Assembly: GCA_028688535.1 (NCBI GenBank)
Contig: JAQTXY010000126.1
Location: 1 to 6,296 of the forward strand
Direction: 5' to 3'
DNA: 6,296 bases
Source: Methanothrix sp.
GTDB lineage: Archaea; Halobacteriota; Methanosarcinia; Methanotrichales; Methanotrichaceae
Positions 1-5,698 of this stretch are shown piece by piece. Within the stretch, counting starts at the first letter, position 1. Every line of letters starts with the position of its first letter. The position numbers were made by a program, and so were the translations under genes. Below the pieces are notes generated by a model. That model was given only the letters and a program-made list of their open reading frames with translations, searched no databases and was not told where the DNA came from.

Positions 1-1054
1 TCTCCTCATTGGTGCACCGGGAAGAGGAGAGAGCCCCCAGTGAATCTGGACCATATTTATTTTTAATTTCAGTGAATCTCTCGGCGATCAGATTAAGTGC
101 GTCATCCCAGCTTGCTTCCTCAAGTCTGCCGTCCCGTCTTATCAGGGGTGTGGTCAAACGGTCGGGATGATGGACAATCTCGTCCAGGCCAAAACGGCCT
201 TTAACGCAGGCCTGACCACTATTTACCGGGCCGTCTCTGTCCGGATGAATAGAGACAATTCGGTCTTGTTTGACACCGAGCTTTAGCCGACAGCCTACGC
301 CACAGTAGGGACAGATTGTGGAGACCGCACTCTCCGGTTTTTGCCATTTCTCAGAGCGGGCATAGAGGGCGCCGGTGGGGCAGGCATCCACACATGCTCC
401 GCAAAACTTGCAGTCCGCCTCCTGCAACGACTGCGGCCCTATCCAATGATTGCGATGAAAATCGGGATTGCTGGAAAGCACACCTACGCCGCGCACCTCC
501 TGACAGGTTCGCACGCAGCGGCTGCACATGATGCAAAGGCTGTAATTGCGATCGAAGAATGGCTCTCTTAGAACCGGTAGATTCTTAAAAGAGATATTGT
601 ATCTGATTTTTTCCAGCCCCACGAACCGCACTGCCTCCTGCAGTTCGCATTCTTCATTTTTGGGGCAATATTTGCAGCCCACAGTCACTGGGAATTTGCG
701 CATGCATTCGCGCAGATCATTACATTCATTTTTCCTATCGCAAAAAAGGCAGCTGGTAGGATGATTGGTGAGGGCCAGGAGCATCTCCAGGGTATTTCGT
801 CTCATCTCCTGAAGCTCATCGGTCTTGGTCTGCACCACCATTCCCTCTTCTGCCAGGGTATTGCAGGCAGTAGGATAACGATCCAGGCCTTTTACCGAGA
901 CAATGCACAGCTTGCAAGAGCCGATGGGCTTGAGGTCCGGGTGGTCGCAAAGTGCTGGTACATAAGATCCTGCCTTACGGGCTGCATCCAAAATGGTAGA
1001 TCCCTGGGGAACCTCTACCATTTGATCATCTATTGTGAGTTTTATTGTCGACAT
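1..1054 (-). CDS. fdhA: Formate dehydrogenase alpha subunit-type molybdo/tungstopterin oxidoreductase, N-terminal 351 residues (runs off left edge)
   Basis: The minus-strand frame is open from ATG at 1054-1052 to base 1. Domains in order: a [2Fe-2S] plant-ferredoxin-like domain (residues 1-80; C36, C47, C50, C64); a NuoG-type His-Cys cluster motif H-x3-C-x2-C-x5-C (H98, C102, C105, C111); a second C-x2-C-x5-C (C127, C130, C136); two 4Fe-4S ferredoxin motifs (C174, C177, C180, C184 and C215, C218, C221, C225); the [4Fe-4S] motif opening the molybdopterin domain (CPYCGVGC at 248-255, with C283); then the start of the catalytic domain, ending in SSSRCTNEE, a formate dehydrogenase hallmark. In this family the protein oxidises formate (or reduces CO2) at a Mo/W bis-pterin and sends electrons through the Fe-S chain to a diaphorase or hydrogenase partner. 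No signal peptide is seen, so it is probably cytoplasmic. The catalytic Cys/Sec lies beyond the edge, so formate specificity is probable, not proven. It is divergent from the flavoprotein gene at 1294. Confidence 0.9.
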   Translation of the reverse strand, partial: MSTIKLTIDDQMVEVPQGSTILDAARKAGSYVPALCDHPDLKPIGSCKLCIVSVKGLDRYPTACNTLAEEGMVVQTKTDELQEMRRNTLEMLLALTNHPTSCLFCDRKNECNDLRECMRKFPVTVGCKYCPKNEECELQEAVRFVGLEKIRYNISFKNLPVLREPFFDRNYSLCIMCSRCVRTCQEVRGVGVLSSNPDFHRNHWIGPQSLQEADCKFCGACVDACPTGALYARSEKWQKPESAVSTICPYCGVGCRLKLGVKQDRIVSIHPDRDGPVNSGQACVKGRFGLDEIVHHPDRLTTPLIRRDGRLEEASWDDALNLIAERFTEIKNKYGPDSLGALSSSRCTNEE

Positions 1055-1293
1055 GTTCCAACCGCGCCGGTCAATGGTGGTGATTAATTGTATTAGAAGG
1101 TTGCTCTATATGGAAAATCTTATTAATATTCAGAGGCCGAGGCTAGCTAGAATCTGCTAAGTTAAATGTGAAGAAGGATGCGAAAGCCAGTCCCGGGTCC
1201 TCCACCAGGCAAGAAAAAGAGGGTCCGTACCCACAAGCATAAGGATGATCAGCCAGAAGAGATCTAAGCCTTCTGAGGCGCGGTGTAAAAAAG
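1055..1293. promoter_or_regulatory. Divergent promoter region between the fdhA-type and gltA-type genes
   Basis: These 239 bases separate two genes transcribed away from each other, so both promoters should lie here. An AT-rich, nearly symmetric TATA-like core (CTCTATATGG, 1104-1113) could serve either strand; on the minus strand it would place a start near 1080, about 25-30 nt ahead of the fdhA-type ATG. A second AT-rich patch lies at 1116-1130. On the plus strand the gltA-type gene would then have a leader of roughly 160 nt. That leader contains a 29-codon open frame (1178-1267) encoding a short Pro/Lys-rich then acidic peptide. The frame has no properly spaced ribosome binding site, so I do not call it a gene. 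Box positions are read by eye and are uncertain. Confidence 0.35.
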
Positions 1294-2706
1294 ATGTCCA
1301 GCAAGATAAATTTAAACCGGGTGGAGATGCCCAAGCAATCTCCCGAAAAGAGGAAGAGCAATTTTCAGGAGGTTGCCCTGGGCTACAGTCCTGAGCAGGC
1401 AGCAGAAGAGGCGAGCAGATGTCTTCAATGCAAGAAGCCCAAGTGCATGGAAGGCTGTCCGGTAGGGGTGTTGATACCCAACTTCATCTGCGCCCTGAGG
1501 GATGGGGACATGCCAAAGGCGGCTATCGCCCTAAAGAGAAAGAACAGCCTGCCGGGAATATGCGGTCGAGTCTGTCCTCAAGAGGTGCAGTGCGAGAGCA
1601 AATGCATCCTAGCCAAGAAGGGTGCACCCATCGCCATTGGCCGCCTGGAGCGCTATGTGGCCGATTGGGAGCTCTGCCAGTCGCAAAGGCCCGAGTGTGA
1701 GATTGCGCCGGCCACTGGTAAGCGGGTTGCTGTGGTGGGCTGCGGCCCGGCAGGACTTACGGTGGCAGCTGATATGGCCAAGTTCGGCCACAAGGTTACC
1801 ATCTTCGAGGCGCTGCATGATGGCGGTGGCGTCCTTGTTTACGGTATTCCTGAGTTTCGTCTGCCCAAGGGAATTGTGAGAGCGGAGATCGAGTATGTGA
1901 AATCATTGGGAGTCGAGCTGGAGCTGGACAGTGTAGTAGGCAGACAGGTGCAGGTTGAGGGCTTGCTCAAGGGAGACTATGACGGCGTATTCCTAGGGAT
2001 TGGTGCAGGCGCGCCCCGTTTCCTCAATGTTCCCGGTGAGAACCTGAGCGGCGTCTACTCTGCCAATGAGTACCTGACAAGAGTCAACCTGATGAAGGCC
2101 TATAAGTTCCCGGAGTACGATACGCCCATAAAGAAGGGCAAGAAGGTGGCAGTGGTGGGCGGCGGAAACGTGGCTATGGATGCGGCCCGATCTGCTAAGC
2201 GCCTGGGAGCGGATGAGGTGCATGTCATCTACCGCCGCTCTCGCGAGGAGATGCCCGCCCGTCTGGAGGAGGTGGAGAACGCCATGGAGGAAGACGTGAT
2301 CTTTGACTTCCTCACCAATCCCACTCGCTTTTTGGGGGACGAAAGGGGCATGGTCAGAGCCATGGAGGTCGTGCAGATGGAGTTGGGAGAGCCAGATGCC
2401 TCTGGCCGTCGCAGCCCGCGGGTGAAGAAGGGCTCGGAGCACATCGTCGATGTGGATACGGTGGTCATCGCCGTAGGCACAGTGCCCAATCCTCTCATCG
2501 CCTCCAGCACGCCACAGCTCAAGACTACCAAATGGGGCACACTGGTGGTGGACGAGCGGGGCAGAACAACCATGCAAGGAGTCTGGGCGGGTGGAGATAT
2601 TACCAGTGGTGGTGCCACAGTGATCAGCGCCATGGGCGAGGGCAAGACTGCGGCTGCGGATATGAACGAGTGGCTGATGAAGGACGGGAAGTGGTGTACA
2701 AAATAA
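1294..2706 (+). CDS. gltA: GltA/GltD/NfnB-type FAD- and NAD(P)H-binding Fe-S oxidoreductase (annotated as homotetrameric glutamate synthase or its small subunit)
   Basis: Complete 470-residue protein, the usual length for single-subunit archaeal GltA and for NfnB/SudA flavoproteins. The N-terminal Fe-S domain has C43, C46, C51, C55 and C90, C94, C100, C104. An FAD Rossmann fold follows with GCGPAG at 149-154 and the ribose-binding acidic E172. An inserted NAD(P)H Rossmann fold has GGGNVAMD at 289-296 and the R314-R315 pair typical of NADPH 2'-phosphate binding. The C-terminal FAD motif is AGGD at 432-435. GGTG (1281-1284) is a suitably spaced ribosome binding site for this ATG. In glutamate synthase this subunit feeds NADPH electrons to the large amidotransferase subunit; relatives in Nfn and hydrogenase/formate dehydrogenase complexes move electrons between NAD(P)H, FAD and ferredoxin. 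No large glutamate synthase subunit is adjacent and the divergent neighbour is an fdhA-type gene, so an electron-transfer role is at least as likely as glutamate synthesis. Family is certain; substrate is not. Confidence 0.93.
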   Translation: MSSKINLNRVEMPKQSPEKRKSNFQEVALGYSPEQAAEEASRCLQCKKPKCMEGCPVGVLIPNFICALRDGDMPKAAIALKRKNSLPGICGRVCPQEVQCESKCILAKKGAPIAIGRLERYVADWELCQSQRPECEIAPATGKRVAVVGCGPAGLTVAADMAKFGHKVTIFEALHDGGGVLVYGIPEFRLPKGIVRAEIEYVKSLGVELELDSVVGRQVQVEGLLKGDYDGVFLGIGAGAPRFLNVPGENLSGVYSANEYLTRVNLMKAYKFPEYDTPIKKGKKVAVVGGGNVAMDAARSAKRLGADEVHVIYRRSREEMPARLEEVENAMEEDVIFDFLTNPTRFLGDERGMVRAMEVVQMELGEPDASGRRSPRVKKGSEHIVDVDTVVIAVGTVPNPLIASSTPQLKTTKWGTLVVDERGRTTMQGVWAGGDITSGGATVISAMGEGKTAAADMNEWLMKDGKWCTK

Positions 2707-2716
2707 GCGACTTCCT

Positions 2717-2742
2717 TCTGATTATTTTAAAATTTTTAGATA
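2717..2742 (+). terminator. Possible T-rich terminator after the gltA-type gene
   Basis: Shortly after the stop codon at 2706 the plus strand becomes AT-rich with T runs (TTTTAAAA at 2725-2732, then TTTTT at 2733-2737). Oligo-T tracts without strong hairpins are a usual archaeal termination signal. The next gene is convergent, so transcription should stop here. No strong stem-loop is seen. Confidence 0.35.
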
Positions 2743-2789
2743 TTCCAAAACCGAATGATCTTGCCCTGATGGCATTTCTCAAAGGAGGT

Positions 2790-3290
2790 CTAACGGCTAT
2801 CCAGGAGATGCTTAAGTTGGTCCGGTGGGATTATTTCCAGGCCGGAATTATCTGGAAGATTAAATCGTTGCATGTTTTTATCAGAGGTAACCAGATAGTT
2901 CATATTATAAGCAAGCGCATAGCCGATATGAACCAGGTCCTGCGGTGTCATCCGCTCGTCCTTATATTTTGTATTTAACCTATAACATATTATGGAAACG
3001 GCTGTATTGGGATGAAGGATGTTTAGGTTCAGACCGCCCCAGAAGGCAATCATATCATGGAGTTCTTTTATGTTATGAGATCTGCCCTTTCTTTCTCCTT
3101 CAAGGCACAGGGTAACGCTCTCTCCCAGAACCGAAATTGGGACCGAAAGCTGGAACCGCCCCGCATGGCTGCTCAAATGCTGCAAATGATTCTTAATTTC
3201 AAAAGGATTTATATTTCTCTTTTTAAGAATACTATGATCTGAGGATATTGAAAAGAAGAAGATATCTGAATCAACTGCTACGCGAATCAT
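2790..3290 (-). CDS. PIN-domain protein, VapC-like putative ribonuclease toxin
   Basis: A 166-residue minus-strand protein with the acidic signature of PIN nucleases: D7 (and D9) in the first beta strand (VAVDSDIFFFS), E57 in SVLGE, D118 in the TPQDLVHIGYALAYN helix, and D137 in the LVTSDKNM strand-loop. These four positions normally bind Mg/Mn for single-stranded RNA cleavage, and VapC toxins cut tRNA or rRNA. Its ATG overlaps the stop of a 55-codon gene (TAATG at 3292-3288) and no separate ribosome binding site is visible, which points to translational coupling. It is slightly longer than a minimal VapC (about 130 residues). PIN family assignment is strong. A toxin role is inferred from the two-gene layout; a chromosomally tamed nuclease is the alternative. 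It converges on the gltA-type gene. Confidence 0.8.
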   Translation of the reverse strand: MIRVAVDSDIFFFSISSDHSILKKRNINPFEIKNHLQHLSSHAGRFQLSVPISVLGESVTLCLEGERKGRSHNIKELHDMIAFWGGLNLNILHPNTAVSIICYRLNTKYKDERMTPQDLVHIGYALAYNMNYLVTSDKNMQRFNLPDNSGLEIIPPDQLKHLLDSR

Positions 3291-3457
3291 TATTCTGGAA
3301 ATAGGTGATCGATTCTAGCCAGCATCCTGTCGTGCTCTTCCTTTGTTACAGCCCAGACGACCCGGCCATGGAGATCTGTGGCCCCTCCGTAGGGTAGTTG
3401 GTTCTTGGAGGGATCATAAAATTGCCCTACAACAGATTCCTCTACTGATCCTGCCAT
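3290..3457 (-). CDS. Small 55-residue protein translationally coupled to the PIN gene, candidate antitoxin
   Basis: A minus-strand frame of 55 codons starts at ATG 3457-3455 and ends in TAA at 3292-3290, sharing one base with the ATG of the PIN gene. The product begins MAGSVEESVVGQFYDPSKN and ends LARIDHLFPE. It has no recognisable AbrB, ribbon-helix-helix or Phd DNA-binding motif, but the C-terminal half (about residues 38-53) looks helical. Position (upstream, short, overlapping) is what is expected of a VapB-type antitoxin. I do not recognise the family. The overlap and reading-through codon pattern make it a likely real gene. Two TATA-like elements lie upstream, one of which would give a leaderless transcript. 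Confidence 0.6.
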   Translation of the reverse strand: MAGSVEESVVGQFYDPSKNQLPYGGATDLHGRVVWAVTKEEHDRMLARIDHLFPE

Positions 3458-3772
3458 GACAGACCATCCGACTTACTGAGTTATAAGGATTGCGAAAATG
3501 TGTTCTTTTGCATCCCGTAGATGTATGAAATTTTATATGGTTGTTTGATGCTGGTTTAGCCAGGCTACCATCCGAGAATGCAACAGAACCATAAATCGCA
3601 ATGTATTTATTATCAGCGTGTGGCGGTAGAAATGCTCGAAGGACCAGAAGAGAGGCAAACTAAGAGGAGAGGTCAAACACCATAATGCAATTCAGAGCTC
3701 AAGGAAAATGAATCATTCAAGCCGATGCCGTAAATCGACGCTGCTTAATTCTAATGTTAGGGAGACGAACAG
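3458..3772. other. Intergenic stretch with no supported gene
   Basis: About 315 bases lie between the minus-strand small gene and the plus-strand DUF4145-type gene. Besides the minus-strand promoter elements I see only very short open frames. One is notable: a 22-codon plus-strand frame (3708-3776) preceded by AAGGA, whose TGA overlaps the ATG of the next gene in an ATGA arrangement. It could be a coupled leader peptide or chance. No tRNA, rRNA or repeat array is visible. Confidence 0.4.
3481..3538 (-). promoter_or_regulatory. Candidate archaeal promoter(s) for the PIN two-gene unit
   Basis: Read on the minus strand, ATATAAAA (3538-3531) is a good box A and would start transcription about 50 nt before the small gene's ATG at 3457. 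A second element, CCTTATAA (3488-3481), would place the start almost on the ATG, giving a leaderless mRNA. No strong Shine-Dalgarno precedes that ATG, which favours the leaderless reading. Assigned by eye. Confidence 0.35.
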
Positions 3773-4408
3773 ATGAGCAACAAGATACGTGTGCTATGCG
3801 AACAGTGCTGCAAGGAGACCAATCACGAAGTTCTTGCCGCACAGACAACAAAATCCTCACATGAGGATGAATACAACTGGAGCACAGACTATCAAATCGT
3901 AATGTGCTGTGGATGTGACACAATCTCCTTTCGCGAAGAGACATTGAACGAATACGATTATGATCCGGAGACCGGTGAGCCAATACCCACTGTAAAATTG
4001 TATCCCCCTAGAATTGCGGGGCGACGGCCCTTGGAGAATTACTACTACCTGCCCCCAACCATTAGTCGCATCTATCGAGAAATTCTGAGTTCAATGAACA
4101 ACTCCTCCGTCATCCTCGCTGCAATAGGTTACGCGCACTGATTGAGGGAGTGTGTACCGATCAGAAAGTGAAAGGCTCAAAACCTTGAGAACATGATAGA
4201 TGCGCTTTCTTCTGAAGGTGTTCTTTCCATTAATCAGGCGAAGATTCTCCATGCACACCGATTTCTCGGAAACGTTGCGGCTCACGAGATAGTGCCGGCA
4301 AAATCACATGAACTCGTTGCCGCTCTCGATATCGCTGAGACTCTGCTGAAAACCATCTACATTCTGCCTAAACTTGCAGATGAGATTACCACTGGAAAAA
4401 AGAAATGA
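3773..4408 (+). pseudogene. DUF4145-family protein gene with two compensating frameshifts
   Basis: The first part (3773-4141) encodes a zinc-ribbon-like N-terminus (C9, C12, C45, C48) followed by the YPP and LPP-x-I segments usual in DUF4145 proteins, then stops just after LAAIG. The last part (4193-4408) encodes the matching C-terminus with the family-typical LHAHRFLGN and AAHE motif. The missing link is present in another frame (LRALIEGVCTDQKVKGS), entered by loss of one base near 4127-4129 and left by an extra A in the AAAA run at 4179-4182. Net shift is zero, so the intact gene would encode 211 residues. GGAGA at 3761-3765 supports the ATG at 3773. DUF4145 domains occur alone and at the end of type I restriction HsdR subunits; I recall them being grouped with HEPN-like folds, so an RNA- or defence-related role is possible but unproven. 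Real decay or two sequencing errors could both explain this. Confidence 0.75.
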
Positions 4409-4457
4409 ACAACGATAGATACCATCTTGCCCTAGAGCGGCGAAAATGCGGTGGATT

Positions 4458-4948
4458 CTACTGGAAATCGCTGAAGTCAAGATGATCGGTCGCTCGTACA
4501 ACAGCTGCGGTATAGGCTGCCTGGCGCATGTTGATATTGTACTTTTTGGGGGAGGCGGCAAGAGCGTCCCAATAGGCCATGGTCATCCTCTCATCCAGCT
4601 TATGGTAGACTTCTTCGAGGAACCAGCAGCCACGCATGATGTTCTGCACCATCTCGAAGTAAGAGACGGTGACGCGACCGACATTGGCTGGGAAGTCGGG
4701 AATGACGTGCACTTTGTTCCGGAAGAGAATGGCGTCAGCTTCCGGATTGGTGGGGCCGTTGGCCAGCTCAATAATGACCTTGGCCTTGACGCGAGCTGCC
4801 ATATCGGCTTCAATGCAGGCGGCATTGAACGCGCCGCCCTTTGAGTCGCTGATGGCGACTACATTGCTGTCGAAGAACTCTTTGACCAGAGAATGGGCAA
4901 AGCTGCGGCATTGCCGTATCTTTGGATAGCCACGGTTGCCTTCATCAA
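4458..4948 (-). pseudogene. Glutamate dehydrogenase remnant (C-terminal NAD(P)-binding domain, degraded)
   Basis: The minus strand matches the C-terminal part of NAD(P)-dependent Glu/Leu/Phe/Val dehydrogenases: SNVVAISDSKGG, KAKVIIELANGPT, PEADAILF, VIPDF, VTVSYFEMVQN and NMRQAAYTAAV. Such enzymes interconvert glutamate and 2-oxoglutarate plus ammonia. Damage is extensive. The whole N-terminal substrate domain with the catalytic lysine is absent. The Rossmann start (MKATVAIQ then RYGN) lies in a different frame from the rest, so a frameshift sits near 4896-4908, and the glycine-rich loop is degraded. After SKGG about 45-50 residues expected in the family are missing and the frame resumes in the AAIE region (junction near 4815-4826). 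The conserved DFLANAGG reads DFPANVGR. It ends at TAG 4460-4458. No ribosome binding site or intact start remains, so a functional enzyme is not expected. Its 5' edge abuts a gltA fragment. Confidence 0.85.
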
Positions 4949-4985
4949 GAGGTGGAGAACGCCATGGAGGAGGATGTGATCTTTG
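4949..4985 (+). repeat. Fragment duplicating part of the gltA-type gene (compare 2269-2305)
   Basis: Thirty-five of 37 bases match positions 2269-2305 in the same orientation. The two mismatches (GAA to GAG and GAC to GAT) are both synonymous, so the piece still encodes EVENAMEEDVIF. Similarity ends abruptly on both sides at the nucleotide level. Silent differences mean it came from a coding, selected gltA paralogue or strain variant, not from a recent copy of the local gene. It lies exactly at the truncated end of the glutamate dehydrogenase remnant. Confidence 0.85.
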
Positions 4986-5232
4986 CACTTTCAACTCTGC
5001 CGATTCGTTCTCCCAGTTTTCTGGGATTTCGACATCGGAAACGGTTGGATTCGTCCCTGCGGCCTAATCAGTTGGGGTGCCGCGCGCGGTAAAACGCGCG
5101 GGAGGCAGCGGGACGCCCTCAACGCCGGGCAGGCTTGGAAAATTAGATGGAAACGGTTAATGGGACATTGCCGTCTTTTTGGAAATCGGTTTTCGGTTTG
5201 ACAATGCCTCCCAAACCAAACTTGCTGCAAGC
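4986..5232. other. Gene-poor, GC-rich stretch with several potential hairpins; possible ncRNA or mobile-element end
   Basis: No convincing gene is seen. Three stem-loops can be drawn: TCCCAG-TTTT-CTGGGA (5011-5026); CCGCGCG with CGCGCGG around an 8-nt loop (5080-5101); and GCCC with GGGC (5115-5130, alternative to the outer stem). CGTCCC (5052-5057) can also pair with GGGACG (5110-5115), enclosing the strongest hairpin in a larger fold. GGAAACGGTT occurs twice (5038-5047 and 5151-5160). Short open frames exist on both strands but lack recognisable domains or start signals. The structures pair on either strand, so direction cannot be decided. This could be a structured RNA, the end of a lost insertion element, or simply GC-rich spacer. 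Confidence 0.3.
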
Positions 5233-5240
5233 TTTTATAT
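5233..5240 (+). promoter_or_regulatory. Archaeal TATA box (box A) for the 134-residue gene
   Basis: TTTTATAT is the best box A in the window and sits in a locally AT-rich patch. It predicts a transcript start near 5262, leaving a leader of about 20 nt that holds the AGAGGA ribosome binding site (5271-5276), 7 nt before the ATG at 5284. Confidence 0.6.
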
Positions 5241-5255
5241 CATATTATTATGATA
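5238..5255. promoter_or_regulatory. 18-bp inverted repeat overlapping the promoter, candidate operator
   Basis: TATCATA-TTAT-TATGATA is a perfect 7-bp inverted repeat with a 4-bp centre. It overlaps the last bases of the TATA box and fills the space before the expected transcript start. A dimeric repressor bound here would block TBP/TFB or polymerase. AT-richness makes a chance palindrome possible. Confidence 0.4.
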
Positions 5256-5283
5256 ATTAGACAGGATAAAAGAGGATATTGCC

Positions 5284-5688
5284 ATGCCGGACGATGACCT
5301 GTCAGCCGCCCCCAAGAAGAGCATCACCATCATCAAGGCCGGACGCCACTGGCTATTCAAGCATTTCTTTGAAGAAAAAGACATTTTCAGAGAACTGGCC
5401 GATTACTACGACAGAGACAGCTATCGCTTCGTTCTCAGGACCCCAGGCGAGAAGAACCTGGTGCAAAAGCTGCTGGAAAGAAGGGGATTCGAGGTGATAC
5501 TGGCAGAGAGCTCCCGAGGTTATGTCGTCAAACTCAGTCGGCAGAGCCGATATTCTGCACTTCTCAAAAACTCTCTGGCCATGATTGAGACAGATGAGTG
5601 GCGAATATTTCTCATGAAGGACCAGGCTTCTGCCCTGCAAGCCCTGCACCAGGGGGCCAAACTGGTAGAAGTAGATGTGCAATTCTAA
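5284..5688 (+). CDS. Hypothetical protein of 134 residues, family not recognised
   Basis: The complete frame runs from ATG 5284 to TAA 5688, with AGAGGA 7 nt before the start and a strong TATA box behind it, so it is very probably expressed. The protein is charged and soluble, with no signal peptide or membrane segment. It begins with an acidic tail (MPDDDL), then alternating strand-like and helix-like segments: ITIIKAGRHWLFKHFF (14-29), RFVLRTPGEKNLVQKLLERR (48-67), FEVILAE, GYVVKLSRQSRY (84-95), and a C-terminal beta-like LVEVDVQF. The basic patch at 61-95 could bind nucleic acid, but no motif proves this. It seems to be transcribed alone: the upstream side is non-coding and the next gene converges with 10 bases between stop codons. 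I cannot assign a function. Confidence 0.85.
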   Translation: MPDDDLSAAPKKSITIIKAGRHWLFKHFFEEKDIFRELADYYDRDSYRFVLRTPGEKNLVQKLLERRGFEVILAESSRGYVVKLSRQSRYSALLKNSLAMIETDEWRIFLMKDQASALQALHQGAKLVEVDVQF

Positions 5689-5698
5689 TATTATTGCC

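Noticed and set aside
316..1087. Several plus-strand frames of 70-110 codons
   Set aside because: They are antisense to the well-supported fdhA-type gene, whose cysteine motifs are unmistakable.
1143..1361. Minus-strand 72-codon frame across the divergent promoter region
   Set aside because: It overlaps the start of the gltA-type gene, lacks a ribosome binding site and matches no family.
1993..2577. Long minus-strand frame (194 codons) and an overlapping one at 2229-2645
   Set aside because: Both lie antisense inside the intact gltA-type gene and their translations are low-complexity His/Leu/Ser-rich with no domain; they are shadows of GC-rich codons.
4981..5066. Possible C-terminal tail of an IS605-type TnpB followed by a right-end hairpin
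   Set aside because: A short open frame before a GC hairpin suggested it, but no zinc-finger or RuvC motif is present and composition alone is not evidence.
5147..5260. Plus-strand 37-residue frame (METVNGTLPS...)
   Set aside because: It spans the TATA box and operator-like repeat of the next gene and has no ribosome binding site; likely chance.
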